Source: CAZPZZ01 sp964591245
GTDB taxonomy: Bacteria; Acidobacteriota; Vicinamibacteria; Vicinamibacterales; UBA8438
Length of the DNA: 18,944 nt
Assembly (NCBI GenBank): GCA_964591245.1
Contig: CAZPZZ010000079.1
Location: forward strand, 1-18,944
Direction: 5' to 3'
Part shown: positions 7,231 through 15,205 of the stretch, one piece after another
Layout of the letters: every line of letters begins with the position of its first letter
How positions within the stretch are numbered: the first letter of the stretch is position 1
Notes under the pieces: generated by a model
Told to the model about the DNA's origin: nothing
Seen by the model: only the letters and a program-made list of their open reading frames with translations
Database searches by the model: none
Position numbers and translations under genes: made by a program

Positions 7231-8451
7231 ATGTCCGACTCTGCTGCACACACTACTGCCCTCACTGATGGTCCGCTAACCGGACTGACCGTGCTGGATT
7301 TGACTCGTGTCCTCTCGGGACCCTATTGCACGATGATGCTTGCCGATATGGGCGCGCGCGTTATCAAGGTTGAACAACCCGGCAAGGGCGATGACACACG
7401 TGGGTGGGGTCCCCCGTTTCAGAACGGAGAGAGCTCCTATTTTCTCAGCGTCAACCGAAACAAAGAGAGTGTGACGCTCAATTTCAAGAATCCTGATGGG
7501 CGTGCTGTCCTCGACAAGCTGATTGCTCAAGCGGACGTACTGGTGGAAAACTTTCGCCCGGGCACGCTGGCACGTCAAGGGCTGGGCTATGACGCTGTCT
7601 CCGCTAAGCATCCAAAACTTGTGTATTGCTCGATCTCCGGGTTCGGGCAGACCGGGCCACGCCGGTCGGAGCCTGGATACGACGCCGTGATGCAAGGAGA
7701 GGGCGGGCTGATGAGTATCACCGGACCGCCGGGGGGGACGCCCTATCGGCTTGGTGTTGCCATCGCGGATATCGTGTCCGGCATGTTTGCCGCCTATGGC
7801 GTGGCCATGGGGTTGCTGGCTCGCGAGCGGATGGGACGTGGGCAGTTTATTGATGTTGGCATGCTCGACTCCGTTGCAGCTGTCCTGACCTACCAGGCTG
7901 GAATTTGTTTTGCGACGGGGCAGGCGCCGCCGCGGCTTGGAAATCAGCATCCGACCATCGTGCCCTATGAGACATTGACGGCCGCGGATGGCGACATTGT
8001 CGTTGCGGTTGGGAACGATGCTCTTTTTGTCAAGTTCTGTGATGTTCTCGGGATTCCGTCGTTGGCCGAGGATTCTCGGTTTACGACGAATAAGGGACGC
8101 GTTGAAAACCAAGATGCCTTACGGCCCCTGCTGGGAGAGCGTGTCGGTGGCGAGTCACGTAAGCACTGGCTTACTCGGTTGAAAGAAGCCGGAGTGCCAT
8201 GCGGTGGTGTGCGTGACCTGGCCGAAGTGCTGTCGGATCCGCAGCTGGCTGAGCGCATGATGGTGCTGCCCATGACTCACCCCAAAGCTGGTCCGATGAA
8301 GGTGCTTGGGGTGCCTGTCAAGCTGGAGGACACCGCCGGCGCAGTACGAACGCCACCGCCGATGCTCGGACAGCATACCGACGATATCCTGGGCGAATTG
8401 GGTTATGACACCGCGAAGATCACGGCATTCCGGGAGTCCGGAGTGGTCTAA
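7231..8451 (+). CDS. Class III CoA-transferase (CaiB/BaiF/Frc family)
   Basis: The product is 406 residues, the normal length for family III CoA-transferases. These move CoA between carboxylic acids through an aspartyl-CoA thioester. The N-terminus GLTVLDLTRVLSGPYCTMMLADMGARVIKVEQPG is characteristic. The catalytic aspartate is probably Asp151 in EPGYDAVMQ, followed by a glycine-rich GEGGLMSITG segment. C-terminal DUF-like lobe motifs (GGVRDLAEVLSDPQL) are also present. The ATG has only a weak AGAGA site. The acid substrate is unknown; formyl-, succinyl- and carnitine-CoA transferases share this fold. It lies downstream of the aminotransferase and could act on its keto-acid product, but that link is only positional. 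It ends 18 bp from the convergent transketolase gene. Confidence 0.93.
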   Translation: MSDSAAHTTALTDGPLTGLTVLDLTRVLSGPYCTMMLADMGARVIKVEQPGKGDDTRGWGPPFQNGESSYFLSVNRNKESVTLNFKNPDGRAVLDKLIAQADVLVENFRPGTLARQGLGYDAVSAKHPKLVYCSISGFGQTGPRRSEPGYDAVMQGEGGLMSITGPPGGTPYRLGVAIADIVSGMFAAYGVAMGLLARERMGRGQFIDVGMLDSVAAVLTYQAGICFATGQAPPRLGNQHPTIVPYETLTAADGDIVVAVGNDALFVKFCDVLGIPSLAEDSRFTTNKGRVENQDALRPLLGERVGGESRKHWLTRLKEAGVPCGGVRDLAEVLSDPQLAERMMVLPMTHPKAGPMKVLGVPVKLEDTAGAVRTPPPMLGQHTDDILGELGYDTAKITAFRESGVV

Positions 8452-8469
8452 GCCGCCCAGGCCACACGG

Positions 8470-9435
8470 TCATGATGCGCGTACTGCGTCCACGATTTGA
8501 CGTGCGGAGATGCCAAAGCGGTCGAGGAGTGCGGCTGATTGTCCGCTGCGTGGGACCGTGCGTACGGCCAGCCGTTGCACGGTGAGACCAGCGTCAGCGA
8601 CGGCGTCGCTGACGGCGTCTCCGAGCCCACCGGCCGCATAGTGATCTTCGACGGTGATGAGGCGTCCATGCGTCGCATGCCCTGCGCGAACCAGCGTCGT
8701 GGCGTCGATGGGCTGGATTGAGTACGCGTCGATGACACGGATCGGGATTCCACTGGCTTGCAACTCGTCGTGGGCGGCAAGCGCTTCGAAGACCGTGACT
8801 CCCGCTGCGACGACCGTCGCCACATCGTCGTTGCTTTCGCGGAGTACTTTTGCGCCGCCGATGGGAAACGCTTCATCCACGGTGTAAATGATGGGTGTCT
8901 TCGGTCGGGAGGTTCGAAGATAGGTCATCCCATCATGTTCTGCAGCAGTGACGACAAGTCGCCAGGTGCTGATGGCATCACAGGGATACAGCACGACACA
9001 CTCCGGGACGGCCCGCATCATCGCGAGATCCTCGAGCGCCATCTGGGAGGGGCCGTCCTCACCGATCGATACGCCGGCATGGGACCCGGCGAATTTCACG
9101 TTGAGGTTCCCGATGCCTCCCATTCGAATGAAGTCCGCAGCTCGCGTCAGGAAGCAGGCGAATGTGGAAGGAAATGGGATGGCCCCGCGGCTGGCCAATC
9201 CCAATGCTGCTCCCACCATTACCTGCTCGGCGATGTACGTCTGGTAAAAACGATCGGGATGTTCTCGTTCGAATCGATCGCTGAACGTCGAATTCTTGAC
9301 GTCCGCATCAAGTGCCACGACCCGTGGGTCAGCCGTGCCGAGTGCCGCGAGTGCCGTGCCGTAGGCCTCTCTGGTTGCAATCAGCTCGTCTGACTTGTAC
9401 GTCGGGGATTGTATAGGGGGGCCGGGCTGAGCCAC
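8470..9435 (-). CDS. Transketolase C-terminal subunit (split transketolase)
   Basis: The product is 321 residues and matches the pyrimidine-binding and C-terminal domains of transketolase/DXPS enzymes. The TPP-activating glutamate is in YIAEQVMVGAALG, and the SHAGVSIGEDGPSQMALED segment is typical. The C-terminal domain carries EDHYAAGGLGDAVSD. It is the partner of the N-terminal half encoded 66 bp upstream; together they make a full enzyme that transfers a two-carbon unit between sugar phosphates in the pentose phosphate pathway. The start is GTG with a weak ribosome site; no better in-frame start is near. Split transketolases are common in archaea and several bacterial groups, so this is not a broken gene. 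Confidence 0.92.
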   Translation of the reverse strand: MAQPGPPIQSPTYKSDELIATREAYGTALAALGTADPRVVALDADVKNSTFSDRFEREHPDRFYQTYIAEQVMVGAALGLASRGAIPFPSTFACFLTRAADFIRMGGIGNLNVKFAGSHAGVSIGEDGPSQMALEDLAMMRAVPECVVLYPCDAISTWRLVVTAAEHDGMTYLRTSRPKTPIIYTVDEAFPIGGAKVLRESNDDVATVVAAGVTVFEALAAHDELQASGIPIRVIDAYSIQPIDATTLVRAGHATHGRLITVEDHYAAGGLGDAVSDAVADAGLTVQRLAVRTVPRSGQSAALLDRFGISARQIVDAVRAS

Positions 9436-9501
9436 AGGGGTAGACCGTGCTGGCGGGGCGGGAATACATGGTGTGGTGGGGGTGTTGTTGCCTAGCTGCT
9501 C

Positions 9502-10323
9502 TCACAGGTCCTGAAGTGCACGATCCAGGTCCGGTCCCTTGAGTGGCTTACCATGCCACCCGTCCTTTCCCTCGACAAAGGAAAGGCCCTTTCCCTTCAC
9601 CGTCCGCGCCAAGATCATCGACGGTTGACCGGTGATCTGCTTTGCCGTATCTAACGCCTCGAGTACCGCCGCAAGGTCGTGCCCATCCACGACCTGGGTA
9701 TGCCAGCCGAAAGCGTTCCACCGCCGTTCGTACGCGGCGAGATCGTGTCCCCACTGGGTGACCTGGCTCTGACCGAGGGCGTTTACGTCGGTAATTGTGC
9801 AGAGATTGTCGAGACCGAATCGTGTCGCGGCTTGTGCGGCTTCCCAGACCGAGCCTTCCGCTGATTCTCCGTCTCCGACCAAGACGTAGGTGCGATACGT
9901 CGACGCGATCCGTCGTGCATTGAGTGCCATCCCTACTGCGGCACAGATACCCTGGCCCAGCGATCCGGTCGCGACATCGACGAATGGCAACCGTGGAGTG
10001 GGATGCCCTTCGAGATCAGAGCTGATGCGACGGACTGATTCCAGCGTGGCGTGGTCGATTACACCAGCGTGCGCCCAAGCCGCATAGAGTATTGGCGCCG
10101 CGTGCCCTTTGGACAATACGAACCGATCATTGTCAGGGTTGTCAGGGGAGGCAGGGTCATAGCGCATATGTCCAAAGAACAGTGCTGCCATGATTTCTGC
10201 TGCAGAGCAGCAGCTTGTGGGGTGCCCGCTTCCGGCCGTGCTCGTGATCCGTAATGAATCGATTCGGAGTTTGGTGGCGAGCGCGCGAAGCGCTGGTAAT
10301 TGAGGGGAGTAATCGACCGACAA
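9502..10323 (-). CDS. Transketolase N-terminal subunit (split transketolase)
   Basis: The product is 273 residues from a TTG start at 10323. I chose this start because a strong GGAGG site lies five bases upstream; the longer open frame upstream has no such signal. It is the TPP diphosphate-binding half of transketolase: TAGSGHPTSCCSAAEI, LSKGHAAP, GSLGQGICAAVGMA, and the GDGE...N metal motif in VGDGESAEGSVWEA and TDVNALGQ. It pairs with the C-terminal subunit gene immediately downstream. It follows the DUF255 gene by 159 bp; a TACACT element at 10343-10348 could give it its own promoter, but support is weak. Confidence 0.92.
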   Translation of the reverse strand: MSVDYSPQLPALRALATKLRIDSLRITSTAGSGHPTSCCSAAEIMAALFFGHMRYDPASPDNPDNDRFVLSKGHAAPILYAAWAHAGVIDHATLESVRRISSDLEGHPTPRLPFVDVATGSLGQGICAAVGMALNARRIASTYRTYVLVGDGESAEGSVWEAAQAATRFGLDNLCTITDVNALGQSQVTQWGHDLAAYERRWNAFGWHTQVVDGHDLAAVLEALDTAKQITGQPSMILARTVKGKGLSFVEGKDGWHGKPLKGPDLDRALQDL

Positions 10324-10482
10324 GTAAACCTCCGGGTGGAGAAGTGTACCACGCCCCTCTAACCTCACTCGTCTTGGCGTCAAGAGGAGACGTGTTTTTC
10401 TTCCAGGCACGAACGGGATGCTGGGTGGTCAGAACCCTGATGTGGAATCGGCAGAAGGCGTTGATGGAATGGTGTTTCCAGG

Positions 10483-11988
10483 CTATCCGTCGTTCGTCGT
10501 CCCCAATCGGTCGAGCGTGTCCAATGCGAGCACATAGACGGCGCCACGCAAGCCGTGCTCTCGATACTTGGGTGTTTGAAGGGCCAAGGCGCGGAGAGCG
10601 AGTCGGTGATAGGCCTCATCGTCTAACAATTTTCCAAGGCGTGCCAACACCATCGATGCCCGGCAGTTAAGGTCAAGGCGGTAGTTTCGATCTCGAAGCA
10701 ATCCCAGTGGAGGTTCAACGCCGTCGGCGTTCCGAGCGCGGTCACCAAAACCTGCGGTCTCGTCCCACATCGTGATTCGACAGTACGTCATCAGCTCTTG
10801 CGGTAGGTCAAGATAGACGGCGTGCTGGGTCGTGTCGTAGAGGTCGAGAAGTGCAGTGCTCACGTTTACGTGGTCCGTGAGCAACCCGCGGAATGGGGGA
10901 GCGCCAGACACGACATGCCCAATACCCTTACCGGGTTCGTAGGTTTCCGAGAGTAGCCGATCCATCGATTCGACCGCGAACTCCAGGAGGGAATTGTCAC
11001 CAAAGACGGAGGCTCCGTGCACATAGGCGGAAGCCATAGTGGCCGTTGTGTCGGAATAGACCGTTCGATCGATGCCGTCGTTGGCGTCTCGACTAGTCCC
11101 GTGGAGTGCTGTCCGCTGACTCGTGAAGAAGCCGCCTTCCGACGCGGCGAATGTCGTGTGAACGAACTGAAAGATGGCGCGGGCTCGGTCGCCAAAATCT
11201 GAACGATCGAGGCTCATGGAAGCAGTCAGCAAGAGGTTGAGTACCTGGGCGTGAATCGTCAGGAGTTTACCGGCCTGGGGTTGGGACCAATCGCGCCCTT
11301 CACAGGCGCGAAAAAGTCCTCCCTGGTCTGTGTCCCACAACTCCCCTGAGATGATGGCATCGAGCGTACGTGTCGCAATGCGAGTCAGTTCCGGGTCGTC
11401 CTGCTGCGTACCGCGCAGCAGCGCGGCTGCCAAGGCTTCTTGGTCGACGTGTTTTGTGCCGGAGCCAAAACCGCCCCAGACTTGATCGAACCGTGCGTGC
11501 GATTCCGCGTCGAACCACTGCCCAGCCGAGCGGTCGAGAACAACGGAATCCTCCGGGAGGTTGTTCGTCAGTCGACTGTCGACTTGTTCGCGGGTTTGAC
11601 GTGCGCGAGCTTCAATCTCACCCTGACGGGAGGTGTATGCCTTGGCCACTTGCTCTAGCACGACGAGGAGTGCCTGTGCGTCGAGATACGTGCCTCCCCC
11701 GAGGAGATCTCCGGATGGTGTGAGGAAGGCTGTCGTGGGCCAGCCGCCAAGGGTGTAGCGGTCACTGATGTCAGGGCGTTGGTCGGCATCGATCCGCACT
11801 GCGACGAAACCGTTGATGACGAGACGGACGATCCGTGAATCGCGGTAGCTTCCCCAGGCCATTGCGTCGGTCCAGGGACACCAGGCAGCCCCGATCGCCA
11901 GCAGTACGGGCCGCTGTTGAGCGTTGGCCAACCTGAAGGCGTCGGCGCTCCATGGGTGCCACGGGATTTCGAGTGGCTCAGTCGGCAT
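10483..11988 (-). CDS. DUF255/YyaL-type thioredoxin-fold and alpha/alpha-barrel protein, short form
   Basis: The product is 501 residues from the ATG at 11988; the frame stays open upstream to 12276, but that stretch is Arg/Pro-rich and not family-like. The N-terminal IPWHPWSADAFRLANAQQRPVLLAIG segment is the DUF255 (thioredoxin-like) signature. The usual CHWCHVM motif is CPWTDAM here (Cys37, Thr40), so the second cysteine is missing and dithiol chemistry is unlikely. The rest (residues about 150-495) resembles the six-hairpin glycosidase-like barrel seen in YyaL and SPATA20. Full-length relatives are about 600-700 residues, so this is a short version. Function is unknown for the family. No strong ribosome site precedes the start. 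It sits between osmC and the transketolase pair. Confidence 0.82.
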   Translation of the reverse strand: MPTEPLEIPWHPWSADAFRLANAQQRPVLLAIGAAWCPWTDAMAWGSYRDSRIVRLVINGFVAVRIDADQRPDISDRYTLGGWPTTAFLTPSGDLLGGGTYLDAQALLVVLEQVAKAYTSRQGEIEARARQTREQVDSRLTNNLPEDSVVLDRSAGQWFDAESHARFDQVWGGFGSGTKHVDQEALAAALLRGTQQDDPELTRIATRTLDAIISGELWDTDQGGLFRACEGRDWSQPQAGKLLTIHAQVLNLLLTASMSLDRSDFGDRARAIFQFVHTTFAASEGGFFTSQRTALHGTSRDANDGIDRTVYSDTTATMASAYVHGASVFGDNSLLEFAVESMDRLLSETYEPGKGIGHVVSGAPPFRGLLTDHVNVSTALLDLYDTTQHAVYLDLPQELMTYCRITMWDETAGFGDRARNADGVEPPLGLLRDRNYRLDLNCRASMVLARLGKLLDDEAYHRLALRALALQTPKYREHGLRGAVYVLALDTLDRLGTTNDG

Positions 11989-12201
11989 AGGGGCGGCCGT
12001 CTTGAAGTCACTAAATGGTGTTGGTGCACACCACCGACGCGTCTGCGCTTTCGAGTGCAAGGGAGGGGCGACGTTCGCGCCGTCGTGCGTGGCGCGCTTG
12101 GTCCTACCGTCACCCCCTCCTCCATGACGCGCGGCGTTTGTGCGATTACGGCAATTCTCGGGAACGGCCGCTGCGAGCGTCACTCGGACGCCGGGGACGT
12201 C

Positions 12202-12224
12202 GGGCGGGGCGGCTTGCCTCGCCC
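12202..12224 (-). terminator. GC-rich hairpin after osmC, possible terminator
   Basis: Nine-base arms GGGCGAGGC and GCCCCGCCC (minus strand) pair with one A-C mismatch around an AAGCC loop, starting 10 bp after the osmC stop. No T-run follows, so it may only slow polymerase or protect the transcript end. The remaining 11989-12201 gap before the DUF255 gene shows nothing I can name beyond a small GACG...CGTC hairpin at 12187-12201. Confidence 0.4.
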
Positions 12225-12233
12225 ATGTGTCGG

Positions 12234-12698
12234 TTACTCTTCGGTTATATTCGCCGAGATATCGAGGTCGATACAACCTTGGACGCTACTGGCGGCCGGA
12301 CATTTTGTGGCATGCGTTGCGACCGCACGTTCAGCTTTCTCGCGTGTACCAGCCGGAATTCGTAGGTCATATTGCACGCGGATACGAGTGATGCGTAGTA
12401 CGTTGTCGATGGCTTCGATGTCACCTTCGACACGGGCTTGGATCTTTTCTTTCGGTGCCGGAATTTCGCGCACTTCCAGTGCACGTGCTAGTGTGCCGAG
12501 CAGTCAACCACCGACGGCGCCGACCATGTAGTCCAGCGTCGCGGGTATGTCCTCTTTGGGTTCGACTCCGTAAAAGGCCTTGATTCCACCATGGACACCG
12601 AACCGTATTGGTTCCTCGAAGCCTTCAAGATACGCATGTCGCACCGGACCAGCTATGCGTTCGAGTCGTAGTCGACTCGTATGCACTACGTCTGTCAC
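12234..12698 (-). CDS. OsmC-family selenoprotein with TGA-encoded selenocysteine (Sec65)
   Basis: Reading through one in-frame TGA at 12504-12506 gives 154 residues of a continuous OsmC-family protein. The part before the TGA (residues 1-64) ends TLDYMVGAVGG and the part after starts LLGTLARALEVREIP. In OsmC/Ohr relatives the first redox cysteine sits exactly between these motifs. The second conserved cysteine is present as Cys133 in TKCPAASSVQGC. A SECIS-like hairpin follows the TGA. The GTG start at 12698 has an AAAGGAGG ribosome site five bases upstream. OsmC/Ohr proteins reduce organic hydroperoxides with this cysteine pair; a selenocysteine there should give a faster peroxidase. OsmC-like selenoproteins have been reported from marine metagenomes. 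A pseudogene is the main alternative; the intact downstream frame and hairpin argue against it. Confidence 0.88.
12467..12485 (-). promoter_or_regulatory. Candidate bacterial SECIS element in osmC
   Basis: On the mRNA strand CGTGCACT and AGTGCGCG form eight consecutive pairs (one U-G wobble) around a GGA loop. Counting the U of the UGA as 1, the stem spans nucleotides 22-40 and the loop 30-32. Bacterial SECIS hairpins lie immediately downstream of the UGA, with the apical loop about 16-37 nt away and a G in the first two loop positions, which SelB recognises. All of these hold here. The bulged U of the E. coli fdhF element is not clear; U24 in the wobble pair is the nearest equivalent. Confidence 0.8.
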
Positions 12699-12834
12699 GA
12701 AACCCTCCTTTCCCGATTGAACATTGAGCGAGGGGTGGCCGACTCGATGGCTGAAAATGAGACGGAGCCTCGCTTTCGCTCCGCCAGATGCTACAATCTC
12801 CGGCCTCACGCACCAAGAACTTCAAGATTTTTTT

Positions 12835-14316
12835 GTGGCTGACGACCCTCTCAAGTCTCTACCGACCGATTCGCCGTTACTCGGCGACATGGACCCGGCG
12901 GAGTTTCGCCGTGCGGGGCATCAGCTCGTCGAGTGGATTGCTAACTACCTCGAAGAGACCGAGCAGTATCCCGTCCTGTCGAGAGTACGTCCCGGTGAAC
13001 TCCGTCAGGCGCTGCCAACGCAGGCGCCGGATGTCGGCGAACCATGGTCCAGTATTTTCCCTGACCTTGAACGACTCATCGTTCCCGGTCTCACGCATTG
13101 GAACCACCCGGGGTTCTTTGCCTACTTCGCGATCAGTGGAAGCGGTCCGGGCATACTGGCCGAATTTCTCAGCGCTGGATTTAACGCGCAAGGGATGCTC
13201 TGGCGGACGTCGCCAGTCGTCACCGAGCTGGAGGAGGTCACGCTGGGTTGGCTCCGGCAGCTATTGGGGTTGCCTGACCCGTTTGAAGGAGTTATCTACG
13301 ATACGGCTTCGGTCTCGACCTTGCACGCGCTAGCCGCGGCGAGACAAGAGGTCGTTCACGGCGTGCGCGAGCAGGGCTTGGCGGGGCGCCCCGATTTACC
13401 GACGCTTCGTGTCTATTGTTCCGAGCATGCCCACTCCTCCGTCGACAAAGCGGTGATTACCTTGGGGCTGGGACAGCGTGGGCTCAGACGAATCGAGACG
13501 GATACGCGATTCTGTATGAAGCCCGAGGCACTGGCGACCGCCATTGCCGACGACCGTCGACGGGGTGTGATCCCGCTGGCCGTTGTGGCGACCGTGGGTA
13601 CCACTGCTGTCACGAGTGTTGATCCGGTACCAGCCATTGCTGACGTTTGTGCTCAACAGCAGCTGTGGCTCCACGTTGACGCGGCCTACGCCGGTGTTGC
13701 GGCCATCGTGTCTGGCTGTGAATCCACGTTGGCCGGTTGCGATCGGGCCGACTCACTCGTCGTGAACCCGCATAAATGGCTCTTTACTCCGTTTGACCTC
13801 AGTGCGTTGTACTGTCGAAGGATGGACCGGTTACGAGAGGCATTCTCGCTGACGCCTGATTATCTGCAGGGTCGTGAGCCGGAACCTGTCCGAAACCTGA
13901 TGGATACAGGTATCCAGCTCGGCCGACGATTTCGAGCGCTCAAGCTCTGGATGGTCCTCAGGCATTTCGGCGCCGAGGGGATACGTCGTCGGCTAGCCGA
14001 GCACATGCGGCTGGCCCGGCTCTTCGCCGACTGGATCGATGCCGACGAACAGTTCGAACGCCTCGCTCCTGTTCCATTCTCCGTCGTCTGTTTTCGCGTT
14101 CGCCCGTCCGCTACCGGCCTGGACAACGAGCAACTCGACCAGCTGAATGCGGAACTTCTGGACGCCGTCAATGCAACGGGGAAGGTCTTCTTATCGCATA
14201 CCCGGCTCGACGGGCGATTCGTACTCCGCCTTGCGGTAGGGCATATTCGAACGACGGAGCGGCATGTACGTCTTGCCTGGGACTTGCTGCGCGAGCACGG
14301 GCCTGGAAAGGGCTGA
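12835..14316 (+). CDS. PLP-dependent group II amino-acid decarboxylase (aromatic-L-amino-acid decarboxylase-like)
   Basis: The product is 493 residues from the GTG at 12835; the frame is open back to 12724, and an ATG at 12889 is also possible. No start has a good ribosome site. It is a fold-type I decarboxylase: MDPAEFRRAGHQLVEWIANYLE at the N-terminus, THWNHPGFFAYF substrate loop, SEHAHSSVDKA cofactor-stacking histidine, HVDAAYAG, and the PLP lysine in NPHKWLFTPFD (about Lys314). Family members remove the carboxyl group of aromatic amino acids to give amines such as tryptamine or tyramine; some homologues act as aldehyde synthases. The exact substrate cannot be read. It is divergent from the osmC selenoprotein gene and convergent with sixA, which ends 4 bp away. 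Confidence 0.92.
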   Translation: MADDPLKSLPTDSPLLGDMDPAEFRRAGHQLVEWIANYLEETEQYPVLSRVRPGELRQALPTQAPDVGEPWSSIFPDLERLIVPGLTHWNHPGFFAYFAISGSGPGILAEFLSAGFNAQGMLWRTSPVVTELEEVTLGWLRQLLGLPDPFEGVIYDTASVSTLHALAAARQEVVHGVREQGLAGRPDLPTLRVYCSEHAHSSVDKAVITLGLGQRGLRRIETDTRFCMKPEALATAIADDRRRGVIPLAVVATVGTTAVTSVDPVPAIADVCAQQQLWLHVDAAYAGVAAIVSGCESTLAGCDRADSLVVNPHKWLFTPFDLSALYCRRMDRLREAFSLTPDYLQGREPEPVRNLMDTGIQLGRRFRALKLWMVLRHFGAEGIRRRLAEHMRLARLFADWIDADEQFERLAPVPFSVVCFRVRPSATGLDNEQLDQLNAELLDAVNATGKVFLSHTRLDGRFVLRLAVGHIRTTERHVRLAWDLLREHGPGKG

Positions 14317-14320
14317 GGAC

Positions 14321-14755
14321 TCAGACGGTCAGGCGCCAGCGCTCGACCCAGTCGCTCTCGAGGCGCTCCAGGGCGACACACCCGTGCGAGGGGAAGGGCT
14401 GTGCTGCCGGGGATTCGAGATAGTCCAGTAGCCGGTCGAGGTGCGGTAAATGGCCGACAAGCATCACGTCACGGTCTTCAGCGAGGAGGAGATCGCCGAT
14501 GTGGGGAGGATCACCAGGTTGCATCCATCGGCTCGCCGAGAACTCGGCCAACGGATTGCACGCACGCCAGAACGCTGCTGCGGTTTGCCTGGCTCGTAGT
14601 TTCCCACTGTGCCAGATGATGCTTGGACGCACATCCCGTGCTGCGACCCGGCTGGCCAGGTTGTTGACCTGCGCGAGTCCTGCGACTGAGAGTGGTCGTT
14701 GCGGGTCGACGTCCGGGCCGAGCGCGTCGCCATGATGTACCAGGTATGCAAACAT
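14321..14755 (-). CDS. sixA: Phosphohistidine phosphatase SixA-like, histidine phosphatase superfamily
   Basis: The product is 144 residues, close to SixA length. Motifs of the superfamily are seen as YLVHHGDAL at the N-terminus, IIWHSGKLRARQTAA in the middle, and MLVGHLPHLDRLLDYL with the second catalytic histidine. The usual RHG triad start is HHG here: the catalytic histidine is kept but the phosphate-binding arginine is a histidine (CAT codon). SixA removes phosphate from histidine of ArcB-type or PTS phosphotransfer proteins. The ATG lies 4 bp after the stop of the trkH remnant, so it was probably translationally coupled to an intact trkH. It may now depend on read-through from the mod operon. 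Confidence 0.88.
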   Translation of the reverse strand: MFAYLVHHGDALGPDVDPQRPLSVAGLAQVNNLASRVAARDVRPSIIWHSGKLRARQTAAAFWRACNPLAEFSASRWMQPGDPPHIGDLLLAEDRDVMLVGHLPHLDRLLDYLESPAAQPFPSHGCVALERLESDWVERWRLTV

Positions 14756-14759
14756 GCCA

Positions 14760-15198
14760 TCAGATCCGGGTGGCGATCTTCCACCGGGTGGATCGCCACA
14801 CCTCAGGACGCAGCCGTGCCAGCACGGTCAACACTTCGAGCCGACCGACCAACATTGCCGCAATCAACACGCACTTGCTCACAGGGTGCAAGTGACCGAC
14901 GTTCGCCATCGGTCCGACTTGTCCGAGCTCTGGCCCCACGTTGCCGAGTGGGGCCATGGTGGTGGTAATCCCCGTGATCAAATCGGCACCCAAGCCGGCC
15001 ACCACCATGACACAGAGCGCGATCATGAGGACGTAAAACGACAAGAAGACGAGAACCGTCCGCATGACGCTATCCGACACCACGAGTGTCGAAAGTTTTA
15101 CGGGACGAACCGCACGTGGATGTCGCGTACGGCGGAGTTCGGTCAGAGTGTAGCGGCCGATGAGCAGGTGCCGCATCACTTTCGGGCCGTCGGCTGCT
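14760..15198 (-). pseudogene. trkH: 5'-truncated trkH remnant (C-terminal quarter of a K+ transporter)
   Basis: About 140 recognisable residues match the C-terminus of TrkH/KtrB potassium transporters: GPKVMRHLLIGRYTLTELRR after the third pore repeat, a transmembrane segment (VLVFLSFYVLMIALCVMVVAG), the fourth pore loop APLGNVGPELGQVGP, and VSKCVLIAAMLVGRLEVLTVL near the end. A full TrkH has about 480 residues and four pore repeats; the first three are gone, so this piece cannot form a channel. Similarity stops near 15198, next to the modC stop at 15206. The upstream frame (GTRCKIWTPPLNRS) runs into modC in another frame and is not TrkH-like. The 3' end is intact and coupled to sixA. Confidence 0.85.
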
Positions 15199-15205
15199 GA
15201 CCGGT

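Noticed and set aside
8470..10323. Transketolase broken by a frameshift
   Set aside because: The two halves end and start at the normal domain boundary, are separated by 66 bp, and split transketolases are a known normal form.
11989..12276. N-terminal extension of the DUF255 protein
   Set aside because: The 96 extra residues are Arg/Pro/Ala-rich and unlike the family; the conserved fold begins right after the ATG at 11988.
12245..12484. Separate 79-residue minus-strand ORF overlapping osmC
   Set aside because: It is in a different frame from both osmC halves and shows no family-like sequence; it is a shadow frame.
12504..12506. TGA in osmC as a nonsense mutation making two gene fragments
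   Set aside because: The frame continues cleanly for 89 codons with family motifs and Cys133 intact, the TGA is exactly at the catalytic Cys position, and a SECIS-like hairpin follows. A pseudogene remains possible but is less likely.
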